From contig WNYE01000012.1 in the NCBI GenBank assembly GCA_021396245.1, positions 1-64,000 on the forward strand: 64,000 nt of DNA, read 5' to 3'. Below, one piece after another: positions 34,066 to 46,289 of this stretch. The first letter of the stretch is position 1. Every line of letters begins with the position of its first letter. Both the position numbers and the translations under genes were made by a program. This stretch comes from Sporothrix humicola. Taxonomy: Eukaryota > Ascomycota > Sordariomycetes > Ophiostomatales > Ophiostomataceae. The notes beneath the pieces are model-generated. The model did not search any database. It was not told where the DNA came from and saw nothing but the letters and a program-made list of their open reading frames with translations.

Positions 34066-37000
34066 AGAATCTTGGGGTGTTTACCATAGAGTGTCCATGA
34101 TGAGAACACTTTTATTCAAATGGCGATCCAATTACATTTCGAGCATCATGCCGTCCAGTATGGCGACTTCACTCTGGCATGGCTGTCCGAGTCTGACAGC
34201 CACATGCCCGCGGTCGAGCTAGTTATGATAAAAGTAAAGTGAAAGAGGATACACTCTCCAAGAAGTGACACAGTAAGGTGATTTATGGCTTATGAACTTG
34301 TTTGCCTTTCATCCAGCCAATCCTGAAGGTTCCAAGAGTGCCGCACCCACCATGCCGGACAAAACTTCGACAACATCTTTGACGGGCCGTGGTGGACTCT
34401 GTGACTCTTCATAATGGGATGCCATGAAGCCGACATTTTAATGTAGCTTCCATAGGGCAACCGGTGCCAGAATGGGTCTGCCAACATTTTCTGCTCTGCT
34501 TTGGCAGATGACCATCAACGTTGTCGCTCCACTCCATCGTTCATTCATTTCACTTCATTTGAAGCTTCCCAATTCATTTAATCTTTTCGAAGTAGTCACA
34601 TACGTGATTTAAGGTGATGTCCCCTGGAAGGCAATTTAGTATGGGAAAACAACATGTTGTTTACATGTTGTTGTTTGTGGGAAACACGATTCCACTCTCG
34701 TCGCAATTTTTGGCGTGCTCTCAACTCAGTGCTCATCAGTTTTCGGCATATCCAACTGCTCGTGCGAGCCATATCGTTGGCCCATTTTTCGTTCCATTTT
34801 TCTCACGAACAGCAACCGAGAATTCCATGCTATGTTGTCGACTGCGATCACCTTTCTGGACTCGTAGGAGCTGTTCAAAGTCCCTGACATTTTCCATCCA
34901 GGGCGGATTGAAGTTGCACAAGTGAACTCATCCTTGTTCAAGCGGACATAGTTGAGCAGGTCAATTAACATAACAATGAAAAATCCGCAGACTGTAACTT
35001 GAGCTGGTTTGTGCAGAAACTTTCCCTGGGGCCGTTCCGAGGTCGACAGTAATCCAAGACGAGTCGCGGTCTGTCGAGCCAGAATCATGGCATGGGTGGC
35101 TAGCACCATGGAGCCGGAGTGATCTGGTGCCGTAATGCAACAGGGGAGTAAGGGGTAAGGGCATATCGACGACGCAGGTGCTTGACAACCTGATATGAGT
35201 CTGTTCATCGTCTGTCTTGTAGCTTGGAACTCCTCAACAAAACCCTTCTGGCAATTTATATCATGTAACAAGCTATGCTCGCCACGGTAGCCGTTGTGAT
35301 TCTTCCCTAGATAGCTCGTGCTTATGTCCCGGTTCAACAGCGCACATAATAACCCAGTCTAGACCGTGTATTCTCTTGGCGTCCATGAGAGACACGCTTT
35401 GGACAAATTCGGCTCGCCATGTTCCGCCTTGCCCGCCATTCGTGTCCTAGACTCGAATGCTATCCTCTTTCAGAAACTTGATGACATCTGCGTACTATCC
35501 TTTGCTCAACCAAGTCGGTGCGTGTCTTGTTTCTCGTCCGCACCAAAGTCCAATGTGCCCAGTATCGACTCGCTTGATCTAGCTTTTGGAATAGTCGAAC
35601 AGGGCTGACTGGTAGGTGCCATCGTGGCTCTTCTCCGTAATGGATGCACCCGTTGGCAGTTTCGGTACATGGGGAACAACGTTTCCAATCCCGTTCTTTC
35701 CTGATAAGTGACTGTTCCGTTCTTGGTCTGTGTTTGATGGGTAGGTTTTCGTGTGTTTGGGGAGGCCTGGAAAGAACTGCACGCACGTCTTCGACTTCTG
35801 AGCAAGAGTACACCAATGAAATGGGGTTCAATGGCCACTCTTCTGGATAACTCTCTCTGGTCATCCGTTTGTGGGAATTCTGGCCGCGAGTGAACACGAC
35901 AACCGATATGTTAAACTTAAAATTGTTCGTTCCGGTCTTACTTGTCCCCTTTTTATGCATCAGAGTAAATGAAATTGGAGGCTCCCTTATTGGCCCGTCA
36001 CGTCGACAATGGTTGTTCAGCCAAATTTGATGATGAACCGGTGAGGGCGGTCGACGAGGGAAGGGGCTGTGATGTCATGGAATCTCGACGTTTGTCTCCA
36101 AGAAGTCATAAGTGCTCCCAGTCTTCTACTGGTTTTATGGAGGCCATCAAATGTGGCAGAGGTTTTTCCACCCAAAAGTTTTCCTCTCGTAAGTCTGCAA
36201 CAAGGACATGGGCTGGGTGACGAATCATGTCTGGGTGGGATTGGGATCTGTAGTCTTTTCACAAGCTGTAGTCATTCCCAGTGTCTCTGGGTCTGGGCTT
36301 TTTCATGGACATGTTGTGACGCGTCGGTGGGAGGCAGTGACAAGCGAATAATATCTGCCTCTCTTGTCGCAATCCACGTCCCCTTTCCGTCGACATCCAT
36401 ATACAGCACGGTGCCGGCCCGGCCGCCTCTCCCCATGTACCAGCATGATGGACGGAGATGCACTTCTGAACAACTCTCTCGGCTCACAACTCGTGTTGTG
36501 GCGTTCCGCTGTCCCTTCCAGATAGACCAACTATTCGTTCTGGACCTGCATCAACATGTTGTCCTGGTCTGTAAAAAAGGTGTGGTGCAAACCCGTCCGG
36601 AAATGGATTACACGCGTCCAGGAGTTTTTCAAGGGTCACTGTCAGGGGAGTCGGTGTAAAGTGCTCTTTGATGTAGAGCAGTGTTGTACGGAATGGTGCT
36701 GTATGGCTGGGCTGCGTCACTGGTCCAACCTTGTCGCTTGACTCGCAGACGCCATCTCACGACAGTTCATTCCCCTGGTTCCATCGTCGTTTGCTCGCCG
36801 TGTGCTTGCCACCCAGGATTCTCATTTCGTTATTTCTTCGCTTTGCCGTCTCATTCCACATGCTGGCAATTCCTGCCTTGTCGCAAATTTTATGCGATGG
36901 CGTTTGAAGCCTGGCCGAGAGTTTGGGTGCTTGATCGCAGGCTTCCGTGAACATGTCTGTCCAAAGTTTGACGATCGGTCAACGCGCCCATTTTGGTAGA

Positions 37001-38900
37001 CAGGATTTTGTCTTTGAACAGCATCCCAGATAGTCGGCAGGGTGGACCGGCGCTTGTAAAAACGCACCAGGGTGTTGTCGTCGTCGTCAAACAATGGCCA
37101 CGGCGGGGGACTTCTGAACGTCCGAAGGATACACCACGTAATTTTCTTGGAGCAAGGAGAGCCTTGCAGCACCAAGTTCACTCCTACATCACAAAGTCAG
37201 CATTGGATCATCTTCCGCAAAATATCATCACTGTTGAGTTGGTTAGCATGCTTCACTTACTTGCAGACATAGAAGTGCTGCTTCAACTTATTTGTCCGTC
37301 CGTCATAAACAGTTTCTCGTCACGGACTGTGTGCTCGATGCCGCCGAAGGCCACTTGAAACACGTCATTCTTGTACATATCCGCGTCCTTTATTTGATGA
37401 GGTGTCCAATCCGTGCCAGCTTGCGAGCCTGTAGATTGCAAACTCGACAGCAGATTTCGTCGTGTTCACAAGAGACAAGCAATTCATTCGTTGAGATCAC
37501 GGAGAGCTCTTCGGCACATCGCCTAATCAATCTCGGGGCCATTGGGGCCATCTTGGAAGCTTGGGGGTTGGTGACTACATGCATGCATACTGTCCACGCT
37601 GTTCCGCCTCGTTCTTCTGGCTCACCATCATAACATCGAGGAAATTGTCGAGGAACAATTTGTTGATGCGCCCGATTTCACTTCTCTGTCATCAGGTCAG
37701 CTTCTGTTCATTTTTTACACTCACTTCACCACCGTTGATCATCATGTCACTCACTTGTAGCCGGTATTTGCGTCCTCATGACGTCCTCATGAAAAAGGAC
37801 CACTTGAGTTACTTGCTCGAGATTTGATGATTCTTGCGACTTTTGCGTCACGACTGGTTCTTCATTTGCCCGTCACTTGATGCACTCAGCAATGGTCGAA
37901 AGAAGGCGCGTTTGGCTGAAATTTGATTAGCTCCAGAAGCCATTCTTGTGCACCAGGATGATCTCTCGTATGAGAAAAGCCGTCATCATTCACGACCAAG
38001 AACGGTGCCGTGTGGGCTCCATAGGTCTTGTGTTGCCGAAGGGGAGATTTTTGGTGAGACGACGGCAAGACGGCATGAGAAGGGCTAGGATGGAAACGGA
38101 TGAATTCATCGGTATCAAGGGAGCTCCTTCAGTGTGATCAGGCTGGGCAGGCGTGGCAATGTCTGCAAAATGGTGCGAAATGCAGGTATTGTCAAGACTC
38201 AAAGTTTGAGCTCTGTGACGCCTCATTCTGAGACCCATCAACTCAACGCCATTAGGAAGTGCAGAGCACATCCAAAGACATGGCTTCGGCCTAGAGAGAG
38301 GCGGAGGGAGATGTGGATGGATGAAGAGAGAGGAGAGGAGGAGAGAGAGAGGCAGAGAAGGGTGGGGATGGCCTGGTATTTATAGTTTTTGGGAGGAGGG
38401 GGCCGAAAGCGGTGGAAGAGCATGGAAGAGAGTGAAAGCGAAAGGCAGTGCCTTGTCAGATCGATGAGAGTGCAGAGTAATGAAAAGGTAAAGGTGTCTC
38501 GATGTTGTGCTGAAATGCAATGAATACTAGACGATGCAAACGAAATAAATATTAAAATATTCGATAAAATGGTAGATAAATTCAAATAAAAATATTCAAT
38601 AAAATAGATAAAATGATAAATTGGATCAGACGAAGTACAAACGGATAACTTGCTCAATAATTGCAAAGTAAACGGGTTGTCAAGACTTTGACGCTGTTGT
38701 TGTGAGCAGGAAGTAGTGAGGTTGCTGGTTGAGGTTGTTGTAAGTCGCTGCTAGCGCGAGGCTGAAGATGAGAGTCAACACGCGGTCACCACGTGGCCAG
38801 CAACAACACAAGATGAAAGTGAGAACCTACTATGAACGACATGTTGACAACTTATTCATTTCCAACTTGTTGTGCATCTCATGTCTCAATTAAGATCTGT
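34066..38900. other. Gene desert, right part
   Basis: No supportable gene. The plus-strand frame 36069-36659 and minus-strand frames at 36484-36720 and 34726-35337 have no recognisable motif. A purine-rich GAGA tract lies near 38290-38370, and AT-rich sequence near 38530-38640 marks the approach to the next gene region. Confidence 0.45.
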
Positions 38901-39119
38901 TCATGACCTACTCAGACGGGTGCCAAGTGAATGTTTGGCCACCAATTCAGGGGCATCTCACAACCTGCTCACCCCGAGCACTTTGATACAGTCAGACAGT
39001 GGCCTCTTGGGGAGTACAAGATGGGTGTCTTCCCTCATGAATACTTCAAAATGCATTTACTGGGACCTCTAGATTTATTGTACAATTTTGTGACCTCCTT
39101 CTCACCATCTCCTCACACC

Positions 39120-39953
39120 TCAGAACCTCCCAAACGGCGAAATATTGACAAACCCGCCTGGGTCTCGGCGACCACCAAAGGGAAACCCAGAACCCAAGAC
39201 TGGCAGACCGCCTCCAAACAGTCCGCGGCCGAGAATACCGCCTCCGCCGCCAATGTTGACTTCTGGTGTGCCGACATTGACGCCGGGGCCCAGGTTGAAG
39301 GAAAAGTTGACGCTGTGCTGGAAGCGGCCGTTCCCATTTCCACCGTTGGCACCATTCCCACTGTTCCTGTTGTTGTTATTGTTTCCTCCACCTCCCCCGC
39401 CTCCCCCGTTACCATTGTTGCCTCCTCCTCCGTAATTGTCCCTCCCATTGTCGGTCGGCGTCCCGGGCTGGGACTGGTAGTCGCGGTAGTACTCGTAGCG
39501 GTAGTTGCTGTCGGCAGTGCTCTCGACGCGGTTGTTTCGAGTATTGCGGTTGTTGTTTGAAGAAGAGGTGTTGTTTCCTCCGTAGGAAATGTTGATGGTC
39601 CCGTTTCCGCGAGTGTTTGTACCCGTATGGGTGCCCGTGCCAAAAGTGTAGGCGTACGAACTGCCGTTCCCGTTGTTGTTTGTGCTGGCAGTAATGCCCA
39701 GATTGCCGGCCACGCGGGCCTCGATTGTGCCGTTTGTGTTGGACGAAGCAGCAGCAGCCGACCGTCCTGTCGTCGCCAGGGCGCGGGGCGACGGCGAGAC
39801 CTGGCTTCTGTCGACCCTGTCGACTTGGTTTTGATCATTTATGTCTCCGCTCTTTTCGCGCCCATTTCTATCATTGTTCTGCGAAATGGAGTTGTTGCGC
39901 GCCGGCATGCGGCGGCTGCCGTTGGCACTCGGACGGGGGTCGGTGGAGTTCAT
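39120..39953 (-). CDS. Gly/Asn-rich low-complexity protein, hypothetical
   Basis: A single open frame of 277 residues with a good start context (GCAAATGAAC). Residues 1-60 are polar with many Asn, Ser and Arg. The middle (about 65-150) is Asn/Thr/Ser-rich. About residues 170-210 are long runs of Gly and Asn, and the C-terminus is Gly/Phe-rich with FSFNLGPGVNVG and GGGLPVLGSGFPFGG. No signal peptide or known domain is visible. The composition resembles prion-like, phase-separating or RNA-associated proteins, but no motif such as RGG clusters or an RRM fixes a role. Two other frames over the same DNA are also open (plus 38931-39560 and minus 39113-39838); the GC-ending codon choice and start context favour this one. 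No neighbour suggests a function. Confidence 0.55.
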   Translation of the reverse strand: MNSTDPRPSANGSRRMPARNNSISQNNDRNGREKSGDINDQNQVDRVDRSQVSPSPRALATTGRSAAAASSNTNGTIEARVAGNLGITASTNNNGNGSSYAYTFGTGTHTGTNTRGNGTINISYGGNNTSSSNNNRNTRNNRVESTADSNYRYEYYRDYQSQPGTPTDNGRDNYGGGGNNGNGGGGGGGGNNNNNRNSGNGANGGNGNGRFQHSVNFSFNLGPGVNVGTPEVNIGGGGGILGRGLFGGGLPVLGSGFPFGGRRDPGGFVNISPFGRF

Positions 39954-42900
39954 TTGCGTTGAGGTCGTGATGTCAATTGGTTTTACAGAGTTTCTTGTTT
40001 TCTTTCATTCTTTGTCTACATTTATATATCCTTCTTTTCTTTTTCTCCTGAGCACCTCCTGTGTAGTCGACGTCTCCCAGGATGCGATTCAAAACTGTTT
40101 CAGAGGCCCAAAAGTGCGTTGACGGCAACGTACGATGTCGTCCCATTTTTGGTGATTTTCCAGACAGGAGAGCAGGAGCACGGTTCGAAGTGGAATCGAC
40201 GACACAAGAAGGGGCAGAAAGTTAGAGAGGAGAATTATGAACAGATGAAGAACAATTAAACGAGACGAAAAGAATGAAAAGAGGCAGAATGGTATTTTAC
40301 AGAGAGTTTCTTCTTGCCCTTCTTTCTTTCTTCCAAACGTCATCATTCGATGTTCCGCTTCCAGCCTTTCGCCGCGTTTCAATCCGAGCATGGGTCGCCG
40401 TGATCCTGGAACTCACGTGCTTTCGCAGCAGACGGCGCGGTCCAACACTCGTTCTCTTCACGATTAACCACCTGCAATCGGGGTCGGATGGACGTCGGAG
40501 TGCGTCTTTGTCGGTTCTTGGTCAGACTCTGAAGTAAGAGTTCATTTGTTGAGACTACGATAGTACAACAGCACGGCTTTCCCAAATAGGCAGCCTTACT
40601 CTTCTTACTTTTACTTTTTGGACACAGGACTGTGTCTCCCCTCATCGACTCCCACCACCTCTCTCCCGCGTCAATGTGACGGCACCTGACTTTTGCCCCC
40701 CCTCACGACCGTTGACTGTCCACTCACCAACCTTGGATGCATCCTATTTTGGAGTGAGCACGTTTTTTGTTGTCCCCGTATGCAGGATAAATGACTTTCT
40801 TCAGTGATTCGCTGCTCTTTTGTTGGTGGTTGTTTCTTCTCAGGGACGGGACGCGTGGGGTGGGTGGGCAGATGCAACGGGGCGGAGGTAGAAAGACAGA
40901 AGAAAGGAAGAGGAAGACCGTGACCGGCAAACGGCGACTAGATTTTTGTCGTTTCTTGTCATTTCTTGTCATTGTTCTTCCTTTGGACAGGCCGAATCCC
41001 GAGATGTAATGACTACTGTGAAGAGATGACCAGAACAGGAAGAGAGGGCAGACCGGCGTGGGGATGCCGCGTGGGTGTCGTCCAAAAATCCGTGGGCGCC
41101 GTTGGAAGTCATGTCCGTCTTTGGTCATCTTTTGTCATGGCGTGGGTGTCGCCCCGTGGAGAATGAAAAACCATGGACCGGCCGTGTGGGGAGGGTTGCA
41201 GCGGTGTTGGGTGAGAGACGAGAGGAACATGAGAAAGAGAGAAGCCGCCAGATGCGGCTACTCTTGAACATGATGGTGGTTGAACAGGAGAAGCAGGAAC
41301 GGAAGAAATTCAAGAAAGCTAAGAAGCCAAGAAAAATGGAAGAAACGAGAAGGCAGACAAGAGACAACAGACATGAGGAGGAAGACAGTGTGGTGTGTGC
41401 CATGGTGCCCCAATCTACATTGCATATTGTCGACAGCTGTTGGTTTATGGTCCCTTCATTTATCCTGACAACAGACTGCAGAATGACTGCATCGAACCGA
41501 AACGACGAGACAGACAACACACTCGTTGAGTTCATGCTCTTATCTGCTCGAAATTGATTGCATCTGCATCGGCTAGGCAAGAAGTAAATGGAGAAGTAAA
41601 TGTGCTCTTCGGACCGTGGACTTGTGGATATCCTGATGTGATAACTAATAATGTCGGTTAGTCGTCGTAGAAATAACTACGAACTCACAGCACTTGACAA
41701 TATGTAAAATGCATCCGGATATGCAGCTGCGCAAGTTTCGTTATTGCTATTGTATTGTGCGAACTGTCGCCTCGTTCTGGACCGCAATGCGACTTGGCAG
41801 GCAAATAAGACAAACGCGTCTTCACTCCGCGTCTACATGTCTTTCATCCTCGTCTTCCGCTGCAGTCAATCGCGGCCCTGTTCCGACAGTTCTTCAAAGA
41901 GTGCATGAAAAAAAGGTGCATCGTAAAAGTGCATCGCCATCATGATCAGCTGAACATGAGGACATGGTTCGCAAAGTCGGTCCAGATCTGGCAGGAGTCC
42001 GCTCAGACCGAACAAAGCCGCCTCTCATCTGCCAGTCGATTTGACTGTCAGCGCCTTTTTGAACTCGTTGTCTGTATTGTACAATGTTCCACGGCATTTC
42101 CATCTGCCGCCCATCGTCATCCATCGAGATGTATCCAGGACGGTGGGGAATTGAGAGGCTCCTACAGACGGCGAGTTCATGATCCATCGTCATGCTTCAG
42201 CACTCTTTCCTCTCCTTTCTGCCGTACGACTTCACCCACTGTATCTCGTGTTCTCTCAGCTTGCATTAGGGTCTGCCGTCGCACAAACAGCGATCTTCGG
42301 ATGTCTTTCCGGTGGAGGGCCGGCGAGTAGGCCAGCGAGTAGGTGGGGACGTCTACAGCGAAATAAAAACAGAGAAAGACTACATGAAGAGGCTGCCAAA
42401 GGCTGGGAGACAACACTGGTCGCACCATGTCTTACATTTGGGTCTCCTTCTCTTTTTGTCATGTCTTTGCGATGCTTTATCATGACAATTTCCAAATCTT
42501 TTTCAGCTGTCCGAACGGACACGGTCCGAGCTTCTTGAGAATGCATACAACTTTCTTCAACGGAGATGCCGCCGGTGAACCGTCTGCACAAAAATGTGTC
42601 TTTGCCAAGTCAACTGACAGGTTCGGCGTTGTTGCGGTCTCTTCTTCATTCTTTTTTTCATGACTGTGATGTCATCACACCCTTTCAAAACGTGAAGTTG
42701 TCAAAGTTGGTGCATATTGTTATGTTGATTTAATGACTTCTTTGATTATATTTTCTGCATCAACTTCAACATGACTCTGCATCTTCCGTCCCACGTCGCG
42801 GGATGCTCTTGTTGCCTGCCGTGAATATGATAATCCCTGACGGCCATGCCGATTTATGCCACGCCTCTCTACTTTGCCTCCCACGTCGGCCGCCACACTT

Positions 42901-43710
42901 TACGTACTCTTTAGTGACATGTTTCTAGCTCATTATTCATGTTTACTTGATGCACATCCCCAGCGAAACAAAAGGAGCACACTAGCAGTTGATGAAACAA
43001 CTGTAAACAGACTGCAGGCTCACAGGAACATGGAAAGGAACACAAAAAGAAACACGAGCAAGAAGAATGCCCGAGCGGCAATCGGCAGTCGGTGCCTTGT
43101 CAGCGAGCACAAGAGAGGCAAAAACAGCACGGAAAAATACTGGAATCGTTCAAGATCGTCTTTTGTCCCATCGTCTGTCCCATGGTTCTTCCCATCCAGT
43201 CGGCATCTGAAGATCATTTCTTTTCGTTGTCATGCTTCGTCGGTTTGTTTCGCCCTGTTTCTTCACAGCGTTGGCCAGAATCTCACTGTATGTCGAGCTG
43301 CCTGTGAACTGCCGACGATAGCCTCTTTCTTTCCTCTCTCGCTATCACTTATCACATATCATGAACCACAGCCAGCTGTCTGCCTCATTGCTGTCGTTGT
43401 CGCCGTCCACATCTGCATCCACGTTTACCAACATTTCTTGCCTGCCTTGTCCCACGTTTCAACCACAGTCAACCACGGTTCACGCGTTCCGCAGTTTGCC
43501 CCATGTCCATCACCCATCTTCATCGTGCATTCCGCAGTGCAGACTGCAGGCTTTTCTGTTCAGCTGTTCAGTCTTCAGCTGCTCCGCTCTCGATCGTGCA
43601 TTTGAGTGCATCTTGTACACATTTGATTGTAGGACATGAAGTTGTATCTCCTTTCTTTGTCTCGTCTTGTTAAACCGTTATCCAACAGTCTTACCTGACT
43701 GTCTTACGTC

Positions 43711-43740
43711 TTGCTTGTATGCTTGTATGCTTGTATGATC
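43711..43740. repeat. Short tandem repeat, TGCTTGTA x3
   Basis: Three consecutive copies of an 8-mer in otherwise ordinary intergenic sequence. Confidence 0.8.
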
Positions 43741-44750
43741 GTTCGTTGTGCCTGGAGAGGACAAAGTGCAAGCTGACGGTAGCACGTTGAGGAAAAAAGT
43801 GGAGAACGAGGACGTGTTCTAAGTGGTGGGCACAGCTTCGTTGTCGAATGCCTGAAAGGCTGAAATACAGCAGGCAGACCTGGAATACAGGGCCCTCATT
43901 ACCCCGCAGATGTGCCGGTTGTAGGCGCCCACAGCCAGCCTGAACTCGTGCTCAGTGGCGGCGTTAATTGTGCCGTGGCGGCTTTCTGTCACATTCTGTC
44001 TCTTCAGCGTCCAGTTCCAGTCGTTGTTTCTTCGATCTCCTTCTTCTGTCAACTTCTTCCTTTCGGGCATACCGTGGCTTGGGCGCGTATTGTAAAACGC
44101 ATAAACTGCGCAGCAGGTCTGAACGCGAAAGGCGCGCAGGCAAACGACAGACAACCCACGCAGATTCAAGGTATTGCACCGCAAAAACCACGCGGATGCA
44201 CTGTCATGCGCCTTGCTTTTAGCGGCTTTCACCCTTTTGGTGGGAGATTCCTCCGCGCAAATCGCGCAGATAGTAAAAAAAGATACAAGGCTAGCTCGAT
44301 CGGCTTAGCGCGCCCGTGCCCCTCCCCTTTTCAATGCCGTCAGCGGGGTTGTCCCAGTCCCTGAGCCCTGTATTTGCTTTGTTCAGGCATTATCATCAGC
44401 GATCATTAGTGATCAGTGATCTGATCTTCCCCCGTTGTTATCGTATCGCCACTTTCCCTTTGTGGCTGTAAGTGCAATCCTCGGTTATCAGGAAGTTCAA
44501 CTCTCCCTCTTCATCTTTGTCTTGACAACAGTCCTGTCGCCCATTTATCTGCACGCAAATGCACTCTCTGCACTCTATGCACTCTATCCAAGCTGATGCA
44601 GGTTCATTTGCATGTAGACCCAAAACAAACACCAAACGGTGTTGTCGATGCGGACAATTTGCGGAATTTGCTAAAACATGCTCACATCCTCTCACATCCT
44701 GCGAGTTGTAACATCATGTCCATTTCCGCATCCATATTCGTTCCCACAAT

Positions 44751-44790
44751 CACAGCACATCCACATCCACATCCACATTCACAAACTCAC
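44751..44790. repeat. CACATC-type hexamer repeat
   Basis: Repeated CCACAT units (ACATCCACATCCACATCCAC), followed by degenerate copies to about 44815. It is a simple repeat in the upstream region of the metallothionein gene. Confidence 0.75.
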
Positions 44791-45337
44791 ACCCATCCAC
44801 GCCCACATCCACGATTGCATTTCAAATGCGGGCGTTCAAGATCGTTGTGCACACCCTCCTGTAGAATACACCCCTCTTGACTGAGTCTCTTTTGCGTTTC
44901 CAGTTCAATCACCCCCATTTCCATCACAGCCTCTCGATACTTCCAGTCAGTACTGTTGCTATCCTCGGTTGCCGCCCGTTCCTTTCTTCTTCTCTGTTCT
45001 GGAGACACTCCATCATCTCCCGTCCATCGCTCACTCTTCACTCTACCCACACCCCCTCACACTCTGCTACCTTTCTTGTTGCCTTTTTGCCCGGCCACCA
45101 ACTCCAGACTCCAGCTAGTGGTAGCGCCCTTGTGTCAAGTTACAAGTCACTTTGCCTCTTTTGCCTCCTTTGCTTCCAGTTGTGGTACTTTGGGCCTCTT
45201 TACTGGACGCAAAAGAAACGCACCTTAATTTAGTCGTGCGTCAGAGACAAGAGGCCGACTCTCGTAGCGTCGGATAGAAAAGAGGGGCTCCAGGGAAGAG
45301 GAAAGAGAAAGGGATTAAAGAAGGGTATCCAGACTTG

Positions 45338-45344
45338 TATAAAA
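45338..45344 (+). promoter_or_regulatory. TATA box of the metallothionein gene
   Basis: TATAAAA lies about 170 bp before the metallothionein start codon and is followed by a pyrimidine-rich leader. Strong inducible fungal genes often have a clear TATA box. No copper-regulator element could be identified with confidence. Confidence 0.55.
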
Positions 45345-45514
45345 GACGGCCGTTCCCCCTCTTTCCATCCATCCTCTTTCCATCATTATCATCACCATCC
45401 ACTTCTCAACAATATCTTCAACGCTCTACAACAACCACACACAATACCAACTCACGTTGCCCACCATTCTCTCTCTTTCGAGTTAAACTCATCCCCCCTA
45501 TACAACCAATCAAA

Positions 45515-45653
45515 ATGAAGGGCGAGTGCGGCTGCTCCTCCACCTCCACCTGCAACTGCGGCTCTAGCTGTAAGTCATGTCCTCCACGCCCGAGATTCCA
45601 TCTGAATACCGTCTAACACCCCCCCAGGCTCTTGCGCCAGCTGCGGCAAATAA
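45515..45653 (+). CDS. Copper metallothionein, 26 residues
   Basis: A small two-exon gene: 45515-45569 and 45628-45653, with a 58 nt phase-1 intron at 45570-45627 (donor GTAAGT, branch-like CTAAC, acceptor CAG after a C run). The spliced product has 26 residues with Cys at 5, 7, 13, 15, 19, 21 and 24, that is C-x-C-x5-C-x-C-x3-C-x-C-x2-C. This is the spacing of Neurospora-type copper metallothionein, and the other residues are almost all Gly, Ser, Thr, Asn and Ala, as in that family. It binds Cu(I) in a thiolate cluster and buffers copper in the cytosol. A TATA box and a CT-rich leader precede it. Without splicing the frame is open past the last Cys pair of exon 1 into intron sequence, so the gene is easily missed. 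Confidence 0.93.
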
Positions 45654-46289
45654 ACATCGTCGACCCCCATCATGTCGACGGTGCATTGACAACGGCCCCG
45701 TGGCCGACCTCGGCTGTCAACGACTTGACCATATCCTCTTTACCATCGTCGACCCCCGATAATCGATACCGACAACAGCGATACCGATGACCGGTAGACG
45801 GCGATACGGAAGAAGATAGTGCTTGAAAGAAACACAGCCGATAGTCACGGGTGCCCTGTCATTGTCCACGCAGATCTTTGTTTTTCTCTGTCTGTCCTTT
45901 CCTAGTTGATACTCTTTATTGTTAACCAATCAAATCAAATCCAATTTGTGTTGTTTGAACGCAAAGAATTGAAGACATCTTTTGAAGACATTGTGACAAT
46001 CGTGAAAGGTAAAGTGATGTGATGTGAATGATGTGCTATTTTGATTAATATGTATGACGAAAATAGAAAGGAAAAGATCCGATACCGACACTCCAACGCC
46101 AGACACAAAGGGAATAAAACAAAATGCAACAGATATTCCGACACCCAAAACCAAAACCAAACCAAACCAAACCATTCCAATCCTCAGGTAACCAGCCGTG
46201 AGTATAAAAGAAAAAGAGACAAAGAAAAGAACAATTTTATCAACAACAACAACACTCATATTCATCAACTTCGTCAACAATCGACTTCT
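45654..46289. other. Convergent 3' region
   Basis: Lies between the metallothionein (plus) and the aminotransferase (minus), which end towards each other. The short direct repeat ATCGTCGACCCCC occurs at about 45656 and 45745. It must hold both 3' UTRs. No gene seen. Confidence 0.5.

Larger units (their letters stand above)
39954..45337. other. Intergenic, mostly featureless
   Basis: More than 5 kb without a supported gene. Open frames such as plus 42856-43605, plus 41075-41557 and minus 43819-44232 lack motifs and lie in compositionally skewed DNA. The right end (about 44880-45480) is strongly pyrimidine-rich on the plus strand, as expected for the leader and promoter of the metallothionein gene. 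Small tandem repeats lie at 43711-43740 and near 44757-44785. Confidence 0.45.

Noticed and set aside
38931..39560. 209-codon plus-strand frame with a Val/Ala-rich hydrophobic end
   Set aside because: It is the complement of the Gly/Asn-rich frame: Gly and Asn repeats read as Pro/Val/Ala on the other strand.
39113..39838. 241-codon Thr-rich minus-strand frame
   Set aside because: A shifted reading of the same Asn/Gly repeat DNA; poorer start and codon choice than 39120-39953.
42856..43605. 249-codon plus-strand frame
   Set aside because: No motif or domain, composition follows the local C/T bias, no splice partners and no clear leader.
44751..44815. Repeats resembling a CRISPR-like or telomeric array
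   Set aside because: It is a simple hexamer microsatellite without unique spacers; no TTAGGG-type telomere repeat is present.
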